From Pseudomonas parasichuanensis (GTDB lineage Bacteria > Pseudomonadota > Gammaproteobacteria > Pseudomonadales > Pseudomonadaceae), in assembly GCF_021601385.1 (NCBI RefSeq), contig NZ_BQHO01000017.1:1-64000 (forward strand): DNA of 64,000 nucleotides, given 5' to 3'. Under the pieces are notes generated by a model, which saw only the letters and a list, made by a program, of their open reading frames with translations, did no database searches and was not told the DNA's origin. How positions within the stretch are numbered: position 1 is the first letter of the stretch; each line of letters begins with the position of its first letter. A program made the position numbers and the translations under genes. Below are positions 1 to 8,145 of the stretch, in pieces.

Positions 1-62
1 ACTTGCATGTGTTAGGCCTGCCGCCAGCGTTCAATCTGAGCCATGATCAAACTCTTCAGTTC
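1..62 (-). rRNA. rrs: 16S ribosomal RNA, 5' end (partial, runs off the window)
   Basis: The reverse complement reads as the canonical start of bacterial 16S rRNA: GAACTGAAGAG followed by the universal TTTGATCATGGCTCAG site, then the start of helix 6 with AACACATGCAAGT. Only about the first 62 nt lie inside the window. The mature 5' end is placed by alignment with remembered 16S starts. It is preceded on the same strand by a boxA antitermination signal and three strong promoters, as expected for an rrn operon. Confidence 0.97.
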
Positions 63-181
63 AATACTGCTTGGGTTTTTAAGAAACCCTAAACTTGGCT
101 CAGCAATCTCAAATGACTATGTGATTTTTCGCATGGCCACTTGTGATGCTGATAATCTTTTTGACTATCAGTCCGTACTCA

Positions 182-224
182 CAAGCACCCACACGAATTG
201 CTTGATTCAATTTGTTAAAGAGCG
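182..224 (-). promoter_or_regulatory. rrn leader antitermination signal: boxA and a boxB-like hairpin
   Basis: On the minus strand CGCTCTTTAACAAA (224 to 211) matches the ribosomal boxA core that recruits NusB/S10 and the rRNA antitermination complex. Just downstream is a small hairpin with arms CAAGCA and TGCTTG (204-182), carrying the GTGTGGG-type sequence seen in Pseudomonas rrn leaders. The pair lies between the promoters and the 16S 5' end, as in other rrn operons. Confidence 0.85.
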
Positions 225-260
225 TTTGGCTAAGAGCTTTTCGCCTCAACCGAGGCGCGC

Positions 261-288
261 ATTCTACGCTTTCCTCATTTGCTGTCAA
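261..288 (-). promoter_or_regulatory. rrn promoter, proximal of three
   Basis: On the minus strand TTGACA (288-283) and TAGAAT (266-261) are separated by 16 bp and followed by a GC-rich discriminator (GCGCGCC). Directly upstream lies an AT-rich tract with A-runs resembling an UP element. The 16-bp spacer and GC discriminator are typical of stringently controlled rRNA promoters. Confidence 0.85.
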
Positions 289-370
289 GCGTTTATTTTG
301 AAGTTTTTTCCGAAAAACTCGTTTAGCTTCAACCGCTTAACTCGCTGCGATCTCTCGTAGCGGGAGGCGA

Positions 371-398
371 ATCATACAGCGCTACAACCTGCTGTCAA
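371..398 (-). promoter_or_regulatory. rrn promoter, middle of three
   Basis: TTGACA (398-393) and TATGAT (376-371) on the minus strand with a 16-bp spacer, followed by a CG-rich discriminator (TCGCCTCCCG). Same architecture and orientation as the two flanking promoters. Confidence 0.85.
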
Positions 399-513
399 CC
401 ACCTTTTTCACCGCTGCCGATCGTGAGACCGAAACGCTTCCGGATCTTTCGAATCGCTTAACTCGTTGAATCTCAAGGAGTTTTGCGTTCCGTTGTCGCT
501 GGAAGTGGGGCGC

Positions 514-541
514 ATTATAAGGGGATCTGAAACCCCGTCAA
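514..541 (-). promoter_or_regulatory. rrn promoter, distal of three
   Basis: TTGACG (541-536) and TATAAT (519-514) on the minus strand with a 16-bp spacer, followed by GCGCCCC. The upstream side is AT-rich (UP-element-like). It lies about 80 bp beyond the msrQ stop codon, so msrQ readthrough could also enter the rrn region. Apart from these promoters and the leader I see no gene in 63-623. Confidence 0.85.
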
Positions 542-623
542 CCTTTAATTTCAATAACTTGAAACATAAGGGAAAAAGACCGCATCACGGCTACCGGCTG
601 ATCACCTTTAGCCTTTCCGTGTC

Positions 624-1235
624 TCAGACCACCCTCCCCCGCCCCCTGACCAACCGCGGCACGCGCTTCGCCACCGCCGGCACTCGCATCATCATCAACA
701 AAGCCCCCACCCCCGCATAGATCGCCCACTCCTTCAGATCCGAACGCACGATCCACAAGAAATGCAGCAACCCCAACCCAAGAATCACATACACCAGCTT
801 GTGCAGCTTCTTCCAACGCGCGCCTAACCGTCGCTGACTGTAGCGATTGGAGGTGACCGCCAACGCCAGCAAGCCAAGAAAACCCAACGCGCCGACAATA
901 ATGTACGGCCGCTTGCGCAGCTCGACCCCCAGTTGCCCCCAATCCAGGCCCAGAATGAAAACCATGTAAGAAGCCAGGTGCAGCACTATATAAGCAAAGC
1001 ACCACAACCCCAGTTGCCGCCGCACCACGATCCAGCCCGACCACCCCGTCAACTTCTGCAACGGCGTCATGCTCAAGGTGATCAATAAAAAGACCAGCGC
1101 CCCCAGCCCAAGCCTATCCACCAGAATCTTGCCCGGATCAGGATCGAGCTGCCCCGACGCCGCCTGATACAGCCACCAGGCCGGAAACAGACAGCCGAAC
1201 ATGAAGATCGCCAATCGCAACCAGGGATAACGCAT
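624..1235 (-). CDS. msrQ: MsrQ, heme-binding membrane subunit of the MsrPQ methionine sulfoxide reductase
   Basis: A 203-residue hydrophobic protein of the ferric-reductase-like transmembrane family, formerly YedZ. It passes electrons from the respiratory chain or flavin through heme to periplasmic MsrP, which reduces methionine sulfoxide in envelope proteins. Several membrane helices are evident (for example residues about 8-27, 45-60, 75-97, 108-125), with histidines such as that in [11 protein letters not shown] positioned to ligate heme. The ATG at 1235 overlaps the msrP stop (TGATG), which indicates translational coupling and favours this start over the TTG three bases upstream. Length and the msrP neighbour are normal for the family. 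Confidence 0.94.
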   Translation of the reverse strand: MRYPWLRLAIFMFGCLFPAWWLYQAASGQLDPDPGKILVDRLGLGALVFLLITLSMTPLQKLTGWSGWIVVRRQLGLWCFAYIVLHLASYMVFILGLDWGQLGVELRKRPYIIVGALGFLGLLALAVTSNRYSQRRLGARWKKLHKLVYVILGLGLLHFLWIVRSDLKEWAIYAGVGALLMMMRVPAVAKRVPRLVRGRGRVV

Positions 1236-2248
1236 CAATAGTTCTTCCGCAGATCAAGCCCGGTGTACAGCGACGCCACCTCTTCGGCATAGCCATTGAA
1301 CATCTGCGTCTCCCGCACGTTCGGGCTGAACAACCCACTGGGCAAGCGCCGCTCGCGGGCCTGAGTCCAGCGCGGGTGATCGACCGTCGGGTTGACGTTG
1401 GCATAGAAGCCGTATTCATCCGGCGCCAGGCCTTGCCAGGTGGTACGCGGTTGCTCCGCCACCAGGCTGATGCGCACGATCGACTTTATGCTCTTGAAGC
1501 CGTACTTCCACGGCACCACCAAGCGCAGCGGCGCACCGTTCTGGTTGGCCAACTCCCGGCCATACATACCCACGGCGAGAATAGCCAACGGGTTCATCGC
1601 CTCGTCCAGGCGCAGCCCTTCTACATAGGGCCAGTCGATCAAGGCAAAACCGGAGCGCTGCCCGGGCATGCTCTTGGGATCCTGCAGCGTTTCGAAACGG
1701 ACATACCGCGCCTTGGAGGTCGGCTCGACCTGCTTGAGCACATCCGCCAGGGGAAAGCCCAACCACGGAATGACCATCGACCAGGCCTCTACACAGCGCA
1801 GTCGATAAATACGCTCCTCGAGCTGATAGGGTTTGACGAAATCCTCCAGCGCATAGCGCCCGGGCTTTGCCACCTCGCCATCGACCACCAGGCTCCAGGG
1901 CTCGGTCTTCAGGCTGCCCGCATTGGCGTCGGGGTCGCCTTTATCGGGCCCGAACTCATAGAAGTTGTTGTAATGAGTGGCGTCCTTGAACGGTGTAATG
2001 GCCTCGCCCTTCACAGTGACGGCCTGCCAGCGCGTGGCACCCAGCTTATCGGTGAACCACGCAGGCGCCGCCCCACCCGCGGCATCGGCATAAAATGACG
2101 GCTCCGCGGCCCCGGCCAGGCCCGGCAAAGCGCCCAGGGCCAAGCCTGCCAAGGTGCCACCCAGCATGCTGCGACGGGAAAGGTAGATGTGTTCCGGGGT
2201 GACCTGTGCCGACGCGCAGTCGGACGATCGGGGGAGTTTGATCAGCAT
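1235..2248 (-). CDS. msrP: MsrP, periplasmic protein-methionine-sulfoxide reductase, molybdopterin catalytic subunit
   Basis: A 337-residue sulfite-oxidase-fold protein (YedY). The N-terminus has a twin-arginine export motif, SRRSMLGG (Arg25-Arg26), followed by a hydrophobic stretch and an Ala-rich cleavage region near residue 47, so it is exported folded with its cofactor. Cys152 in YRLRCVEAW fits the molybdenum-ligating cysteine. It repairs oxidised methionines in periplasmic proteins using electrons from MsrQ, encoded directly downstream with a one-base overlap. No dedicated regulator is adjacent. Confidence 0.95.
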   Translation of the reverse strand: MLIKLPRSSDCASAQVTPEHIYLSRRSMLGGTLAGLALGALPGLAGAAEPSFYADAAGGAAPAWFTDKLGATRWQAVTVKGEAITPFKDATHYNNFYEFGPDKGDPDANAGSLKTEPWSLVVDGEVAKPGRYALEDFVKPYQLEERIYRLRCVEAWSMVIPWLGFPLADVLKQVEPTSKARYVRFETLQDPKSMPGQRSGFALIDWPYVEGLRLDEAMNPLAILAVGMYGRELANQNGAPLRLVVPWKYGFKSIKSIVRISLVAEQPRTTWQGLAPDEYGFYANVNPTVDHPRWTQARERRLPSGLFSPNVRETQMFNGYAEEVASLYTGLDLRKNY

Positions 2249-2322
2249 GACGGCTCCACAGTACGGGCAACTGATGTACCCATAAGACTATGGAGCCGGC
2301 AGGTTATTCCACGATTAAATCG

Positions 2323-3174
2323 TCACGAAGACTTGCGGCGACCACGCAGCAGATACTGCAGCGGACCAGAAACCGCGTAAGCGAGGAAGATCAGCAACAG
2401 GATACGGGGCGGGTCGCTGAACACCACAGCGAAGACCAGCACCACCGCCAGGATCGCAACGAAAGGTACGCGCCCCTTGAGGTCCAGCTCCTTGAAGCTG
2501 TTGTACTTGATGTTGCTGACCATCAGCATGCCGGCGGCAGCTACCAGCAAGGCCACCAGGAACGACAGCTTGGAACCCTGGATGCCGTAATCGCTGAACG
2601 CCCATACCGTGCCCGCCACAACACCCGCCGCAGCCGGGCTGGCCAGGCCGATGAAGTAGCGTTTGTCGGCAGTACCGACCTGGGTATTGAAGCGTGCCAG
2701 GCGTAGTGCGGCACCGGCTACATAGATGAAGGCAACCATCCAGCCGACCTTGCCCATGTCACCCAGTGCCCAGCCGAAGGCCAGCAACGCCGGCGCCACA
2801 CCAAAGGCGACCATGTCCGACAGCGAGTCGTACTCGGCACCGAAGGCGCTCTGGGTGTTGGTCATGCGCGCCACACGGCCGTCGAGGCCGTCGAGCACCA
2901 TGGCGACGAAGATCGCGATGGCAGCGAAGGCGAAATACTTGCTCGCCTCGCGCGGGTCACCAGCACTCAGGGCGCTCTGCGCGCTCATCGAACTGATGAT
3001 GGAATAGAAACCGGCAAACAGGTTGGCGGTGGTGAACAGGTTGGGCAGCAGGTAGATGCCGCGGTGACGGACCTTGCGGCCTTCGGCGTCATGCCCTTCT
3101 TCGACATGCTCATCGATCGGTAGCAGGCTTTCGGCGTCGGAGGGCTTGTTCGGCTCTTCGGGACGTTCGCTCAT
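2323..3174 (-). CDS. pssA: CDP-diacylglycerol-serine O-phosphatidyltransferase (phosphatidylserine synthase)
   Basis: A 283-residue integral membrane enzyme that makes phosphatidylserine, the precursor of phosphatidylethanolamine. The CDP-alcohol phosphatidyltransferase signature D-G-x2-A-R-x8-G-x3-D-x3-D is complete (Asp98, Gly99, Ala102, Arg103, Gly112, Asp116, Asp120). An acidic N-terminal tail of about 35 residues precedes the first helix. I chose the ATG at 3174 because residues read from upstream are not typical coding sequence and the conserved region follows this start at a sensible distance. It follows ilvC on the same strand but is separated by a strong terminator, so it is probably transcribed from its own promoter around 3180-3270. 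Confidence 0.95.
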   Translation of the reverse strand: MSERPEEPNKPSDAESLLPIDEHVEEGHDAEGRKVRHRGIYLLPNLFTTANLFAGFYSIISSMSAQSALSAGDPREASKYFAFAAIAIFVAMVLDGLDGRVARMTNTQSAFGAEYDSLSDMVAFGVAPALLAFGWALGDMGKVGWMVAFIYVAGAALRLARFNTQVGTADKRYFIGLASPAAAGVVAGTVWAFSDYGIQGSKLSFLVALLVAAAGMLMVSNIKYNSFKELDLKGRVPFVAILAVVLVFAVVFSDPPRILLLIFLAYAVSGPLQYLLRGRRKSS

Positions 3175-3281
3175 GAAAAGTACCTTGCAACGGGGGTGGA
3201 ATATGTTCGACACGGGCCCGCGAAATGGGTTCTGACGGCGAGCCACTGGTCGCTTTATACCAGAAGCCGGCCGCGCAAACG

Positions 3282-3308
3282 AAAAAACGCGGCCGAAGCC
3301 GCGTTTTT
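3282..3308 (-). terminator. Rho-independent terminator of ilvC
   Basis: A hairpin with arms AACGCGGC and GCCGCGTT, loop CGAA, is flanked by A- and T-runs, so it can work on either strand. It lies 19 bp beyond the ilvC stop and separates ilvC from pssA. Confidence 0.85.
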
Positions 3309-3326
3309 CATTCAGCCAAGCAAGAC

Positions 3327-4397
<1,071 letters not shown>

Positions 4398-4889
4398 TTA
4401 GATGCTGAGCACTTTGTCGCCACGGGCAATGCCGGTGACGCCACTGCGCACGGTTTCGAGAATCGATGCGGTGCCGATGGCCTGGATGAAGCTGTCCAGT
4501 TTGTCGCTGGTGCCGCTCAGCTGCACGGTGTACACACTGGCGGTCACATCGACGATCTGGCCACGGAAGATATCCGTGGTGCGCTTGATCTCGGCGCGCT
4601 GGGCACCGGTGGCCTTGACCTTGACCAGCATCAGTTCGCGCTCGATGTGGGCGCTCTCCGACAGGTCGACCAACTTGACCACTTCGACCAGCTTGTTCAG
4701 GTTCTTGGTGATCTGTTCGATCACTTCATCATGGCCGACGGTGGTCAACGTCAGACGCGACAGGGTCGGGTCTTCGGTCGGCGCCACGGTCAGGCTTTCG
4801 ATGTTGTAGTTGCGCTGGGAGAACAGGCCGACCACGCGAGACAAGGCACCGGGTTCGTTTTCCAGCAGCAGGGAAATGATGTGCCGCAT
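4398..4889 (-). CDS. ilvH: Acetolactate synthase small (regulatory) subunit
   Basis: A 163-residue regulatory subunit of acetohydroxyacid synthase III type. An N-terminal ACT domain (residues about 3-75, starting MRHIISLLLENEPGALSRV) binds valine for feedback inhibition, and the C-terminal domain stimulates the catalytic subunit. Its start lies only one base beyond the ilvI stop, typical for stoichiometric subunits of one operon. Length is normal. Confidence 0.97.
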   Translation of the reverse strand: MRHIISLLLENEPGALSRVVGLFSQRNYNIESLTVAPTEDPTLSRLTLTTVGHDEVIEQITKNLNKLVEVVKLVDLSESAHIERELMLVKVKATGAQRAEIKRTTDIFRGQIVDVTASVYTVQLSGTSDKLDSFIQAIGTASILETVRSGVTGIARGDKVLSI

Positions 4890-4890
4890 A

Positions 4891-6615
4891 TCAGGTACGC
4901 TCCGTCTTGCTCAGCCACATGTCACGCATCGAGCCATCCTTGATCTGCATCGGATAGACGTGCTCGGTACGGTCGATCGCGATGTCGATGAAGACCAGGC
5001 GGTCTTTCATGGCAAACGCTTCTTCCAGCTTCGGCTTGAGGTCCTTCAGGCTGGTGATGCGGATACCCACATGACCATAGGCCTCGGCCAGCTTGACGAA
5101 GTCAGGCAGCGACTCGACATAGGAATGCGAGTGGCGACCGTTGTAAGCCATGTCCTGCCACTGGCGGACCATGCCCAACACACCGTTGTTCATGTTGACG
5201 ATCTTCACCGGCAGGCCGTACTGCATGCAGGTGGACAGCTCCTGGATGTTCATCTGGATGCTGCCTTCGCCAGTGACGCAGGCCACGTCATGCTCCGGGA
5301 AGTTGAGCTTGATACCCATGGCCGCCGGGAAACCGAAGCCCATGGTGCCCAGGCCACCGGAGTTGATCCAGCGGTTGGGCTTGTTGAAGCGGTAGTACTG
5401 CGCCGCGAACATCTGGTGCTGGCCCACGTCGGAGGTGACGAAGGCATCGCCCTTGGTCACTTCGCACAGTGTCTCGATGACCTGCTGCGGCTTGATGACG
5501 TTACCGTCGCCCTTGTCATAAGGGAACAGGCCGCCGTCGCCACGCCATTCGTCGATCTGCTTCCACCAGGCATCCAGCGCCGCCTTGTCAGGCTGCTCGC
5601 CGATTTCCTTGAGGATGCCGAGCATTTCGTTGAGCACGCTTTCGACCGGGCCGACAATCGGCACGTCGGCCTTGATCATCTTCGAGATCGACGCCGGGTC
5701 GATGTCGATGTGGATGATCTTGGCGTTCGGGCAGAACTTGGCCGGGCCGTTGACCACGCGGTCGTCGAACCGCACGCCGACCGCGAAGATCACATCGGCA
5801 TTGTGCATCGCCAGGTTGGCGGTGTAGCTGCCGTGCATGCCCAGCATGCCGACGAACTGGCGATCGGTACCCGGGAAGCCACCGAGGCCCATGAGGGTGT
5901 TGGTGACCGGCAGGTTCAGCGACTTGGCGATTTCGGTGAGGGCTTCGGAGCCACCGCCGAGGATTACGCCGCCGCCGGAGTAGACGATCGGGCGCTTGGC
6001 CGCCAGGAGCATTTCGGCTGCCTTGCGGATCTGGCCGGAATGGCCACGTACAGCCGGGCTATACGAACGCAGCTTGACCTTTTTCGGGTAGATGTACTCG
6101 AACTTCTCAGCCGGGTTGGTCATATCTTTTGGAATGTCGACCACGACCGGGCCGGGACGGCCGGATTGCGCAAGATAGAAAGCTTTTTTCAGAACTTCCG
6201 GGATTTCCGAAGCATGCTTGACCATGAAGCTGTGCTTCACGATCGGCCGGGAAATACCGATCATGTCGGTTTCCTGGAAGGCATCGGTGCCGACCATGGT
6301 GCTGGGCACCTGGCCAGACAGGATGACCATCGGAATGGAGTCCATGTAGGCGGTGGCAATGCCGGTGATGGCATTGGTCGCACCTGGACCGGAAGTCACC
6401 AGCACCACGCCGGCCTTGCCGGTGGCACGGGCGTAACCGTCCGCCATATGGGTGGCAGCCTGTTCGTGACGGACCAGGATGTGCTGGACTTCCGGTTCCT
6501 TGAACAGTGCATCGTAAACATGAAGGAGAGCACCGCCAGGGTACCCGTAGATGTGCTTAACGCCCTCGTCACGCAAGAAGCGGACGACCATCTCAGCGCC
6601 AGATAAAAGCTCCAC
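4891..6615 (-). CDS. ilvI: Acetolactate synthase large (catalytic) subunit
   Basis: A 574-residue thiamine-diphosphate and FAD enzyme that condenses two pyruvates, or pyruvate and 2-oxobutyrate. The catalytic glutamate lies in [11 protein letters not shown] (Glu51). The TPP motif starts at [10 protein letters not shown] and ends at VNMNN. I place the start at GTG 6615: the sequence AGAGGTGA ends five bases upstream and is an ideal ribosome-binding site. An in-frame GTG at 6624 overlaps that same site and is unlikely. The product then begins (f)[10 protein letters not shown], the usual form in Pseudomonas. It is followed directly by ilvH. Confidence 0.96.
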   Translation of the reverse strand: MELLSGAEMVVRFLRDEGVKHIYGYPGGALLHVYDALFKEPEVQHILVRHEQAATHMADGYARATGKAGVVLVTSGPGATNAITGIATAYMDSIPMVILSGQVPSTMVGTDAFQETDMIGISRPIVKHSFMVKHASEIPEVLKKAFYLAQSGRPGPVVVDIPKDMTNPAEKFEYIYPKKVKLRSYSPAVRGHSGQIRKAAEMLLAAKRPIVYSGGGVILGGGSEALTEIAKSLNLPVTNTLMGLGGFPGTDRQFVGMLGMHGSYTANLAMHNADVIFAVGVRFDDRVVNGPAKFCPNAKIIHIDIDPASISKMIKADVPIVGPVESVLNEMLGILKEIGEQPDKAALDAWWKQIDEWRGDGGLFPYDKGDGNVIKPQQVIETLCEVTKGDAFVTSDVGQHQMFAAQYYRFNKPNRWINSGGLGTMGFGFPAAMGIKLNFPEHDVACVTGEGSIQMNIQELSTCMQYGLPVKIVNMNNGVLGMVRQWQDMAYNGRHSHSYVESLPDFVKLAEAYGHVGIRITSLKDLKPKLEEAFAMKDRLVFIDIAIDRTEHVYPMQIKDGSMRDMWLSKTERT

Positions 6616-6808
6616 GTTGTTCACCTCTAAAACGCCAGAATACCGTCCTCACTGGACGGGTCTTAATAGGTTTACTGCCAAGCAGAGCATGAGCGAACGT
6701 CAGCACTGACTGAGCAAGTATTGGGAATGCCCTGGTGTGTTGCGGGCTTTCCCACCCAGCGCGAGGTAACGCGTTGCGGGGTGTTACAAGTCGGCGCGGG
6801 TGTGCGCC
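6616..6808 (-). promoter_or_regulatory. ilvIH 5' leader region with a possible leader peptide and hairpin
   Basis: The gap upstream of ilvI has no conserved gene. On the minus strand a 13-codon frame (6690-6649) encodes MLCLAVNLLRPVQ, with four Leu and two Val codons, and ends inside a small perfect hairpin CCGTCC-AGTGA-GGACGG. A further inverted pair GTAAC (6766-6770) and GTTAC (6783-6787) lies upstream. The composition suggests attenuation by branched-chain aminoacyl-tRNA supply. No U-run follows the hairpin and no clear ribosome-binding site precedes the short frame, so this is tentative. Confidence 0.3.
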
Positions 6809-6976
6809 TCATGATCTGCTTAGCGGGTCTGCTTCTGGCAGTCCCTCTACAGCGGAATCTGGATTCTTGTGATTTGGCGCCAACAAGTCAAGAAAAATTA
6901 TTGCCAATTTTTCCGCAAGATGAATCGCTGCAACCACTAAAAAGGCGAGCAGCAGCAGAATTAGAAAGATTTCCAT
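6809..6976 (-). CDS. Small predicted membrane protein, unknown function
   Basis: A possible 55-residue protein, MEIFLILLLLAFLVVAAI and onwards. A single strongly hydrophobic helix covers residues about 3-20, followed by an amphipathic stretch and a polar C-terminus. I do not recognise a family. The ATG sits directly at the U-run of the yqcC terminator and has no visible Shine-Dalgarno sequence. Expression would therefore need readthrough or an unseen promoter. It could be a spurious frame, though a single-helix microprotein is also plausible. Confidence 0.35.
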   Translation of the reverse strand: MEIFLILLLLAFLVVAAIHLAEKLAIIFLDLLAPNHKNPDSAVEGLPEADPLSRS

Positions 6977-7003
6977 AAAAAAGGGCCACAATCTGCGGCC
7001 CTT
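6977..7003 (-). terminator. Terminator downstream of yqcC
   Basis: On the minus strand AAGGGCC-N9-GGCCCTT is followed by a run of T residues. It lies 20 bp beyond the yqcC stop and closes the mrcB-lpoP-yqcC gene set. Confidence 0.8.
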
Positions 7004-7022
7004 AAAGGAAAAAGAGAAGAAA

Positions 7023-7352
7023 TCAGGCGGAAGGCGCGATCAATTGATCGAATTCTGCCAACAGGCGCCGTAGCGCGCGGCTTTGTTCCGGGCGATCGAC
7101 AAACACCGTCTCGGCCATCACCAGGATCCCCGAGGCATTCGGCAGCGCCAGCCCGTGCTCCAGGATCAGCTTCATGCGTGGCAGGAAGATCCATTGCAGC
7201 CACTGCTCGAAGCTCATGCTGTCCACCGCGAACGGCACCGTGCTGGCCAGCATCTGGTCGCTGGGCGTATCAGCACTCCACCAGCCCTGGACCTTGAGCT
7301 CTTGCTCGATCAGCAGCAGATGGTCGGCGATATCGAGAATGCGCTGCTCCAT
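7023..7352 (-). CDS. yqcC: YqcC family protein (DUF446)
   Basis: A 109-residue soluble, mostly helical protein of the YqcC/DUF446 family. The characteristic region SMSFEQWLQWIFLPRMK is present in the middle. The biochemical function of the family is not established. The ATG at 7352 overlaps the stop of the upstream lipoprotein gene by one base (TGATG), so it is translationally coupled. An in-frame GTG one codon upstream is less likely. It is the last gene before a terminator. The link to lpoP and mrcB may be positional only. Confidence 0.85.
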   Translation of the reverse strand: MEQRILDIADHLLLIEQELKVQGWWSADTPSDQMLASTVPFAVDSMSFEQWLQWIFLPRMKLILEHGLALPNASGILVMAETVFVDRPEQSRALRRLLAEFDQLIAPSA

Positions 7353-8119
7353 CACAGGTTGACCCGTGCCTTCTGCCGCGCCAGCGCAGCACCGGCACTG
7401 TCGCCCTGCTTCTCACGGGCCTGGGCGATGGTGTTCCACAACTGCGCCTGCAGGTCGGGGCGGCCGTTGGCGTAGGTCAGCGCGCGACGGGCCAGTTGCT
7501 CGGACTGCGCCGCATCACCTTGCGACAGGCGCACCTGGGCCAGGCGGAACAGCACTTGTGGCTCGCGCGGGGCGATGCGCTGGGCCCGTTCCAGGCTGGA
7601 TGAGGCGCCGTTGAGGTCACCACTGCCCTGCTGTTGCTGGGCGGTGGTCAGCAGCGCCAGCACCGGGCCATCGAGCTGCTCGTCGGCGGACAAGCCGCCG
7701 CTGTTGGCACGCGGAATGCCAGTCGGCGCCTGAGTGGCTACCGAAGGGTTGCTCATCGAGGCGATGTCGAACGGCTCATCGGCCACCGGGTTGGGGTTGG
7801 TGGTGATGGGGCCGCTGCTGACCGGGCCCGGAGTAATCGGCCCGGTGCTGATCGGCCCAGTGCTGATCGGCGTGGTGCTGATCGGCGCGCCGCCAGTGCC
7901 TTGCGGGATCATCACGGTGACACCGCCTTCCTCTGGCAACGACTGGGCCTGGCTGCTGCCGCCGCTGGTCGGGTAGGCCGAGTTACGCGTGGCCTGGACC
8001 CGCTCACTGTTGGAAACCCGGGTGCTCGAATCCACCACCGGGATGTTGCCACGCGGCACACTGGAGCAGCCTTGCAGCACGGCTACCGCGGTCAAGGCAG
8101 GAATCCACCACTTCTTCAC
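7352..8119 (-). CDS. lpoP: LpoP-like outer-membrane lipoprotein, TPR domain, predicted activator of PBP1b
   Basis: A 255-residue lipoprotein. The signal peptide ends in the lipobox LQGC (Cys18). A long Pro/Gly/Ser/Thr-rich linker (residues about 30-130) contains STGPI repeats. The C-terminal third is helical and TPR-like (DLNGASSSLERAQRIAPREP and following). In P. aeruginosa the TPR lipoprotein LpoP is encoded beside ponB and activates that PBP1b. The position here, 26 bp downstream of mrcB on the same strand, together with a linker long enough to cross the periplasm, supports the same role. The symbol rests on synteny and architecture. Confidence 0.85.
   Translation of the reverse strand: MKKWWIPALTAVAVLQGCSSVPRGNIPVVDSSTRVSNSERVQATRNSAYPTSGGSSQAQSLPEEGGVTVMIPQGTGGAPISTTPISTGPISTGPITPGPVSSGPITTNPNPVADEPFDIASMSNPSVATQAPTGIPRANSGGLSADEQLDGPVLALLTTAQQQQGSGDLNGASSSLERAQRIAPREPQVLFRLAQVRLSQGDAAQSEQLARRALTYANGRPDLQAQLWNTIAQAREKQGDSAGAALARQKARVNL
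7836..7885. repeat. 15-bp tandem repeat inside lpoP
   Basis: Three consecutive 15-bp units (7836-7850, 7851-7865, 7866-7880) of the form atcggcccggtgctg with single-base variations, plus the first five bases of a fourth. Each unit encodes STGPI on the minus strand. Degenerate copies flank the block. The unit is a multiple of three, so copy-number change would alter linker length without a frameshift. Confidence 0.85.
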
Positions 8120-8145
8120 TTCACACCCTCTTCAAAAGCTCGTGC

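Noticed and set aside
43-360. 105-codon frame over the rrn leader
   Set aside because: Runs antisense through the 16S 5' end, boxA and a promoter; no protein similarity.
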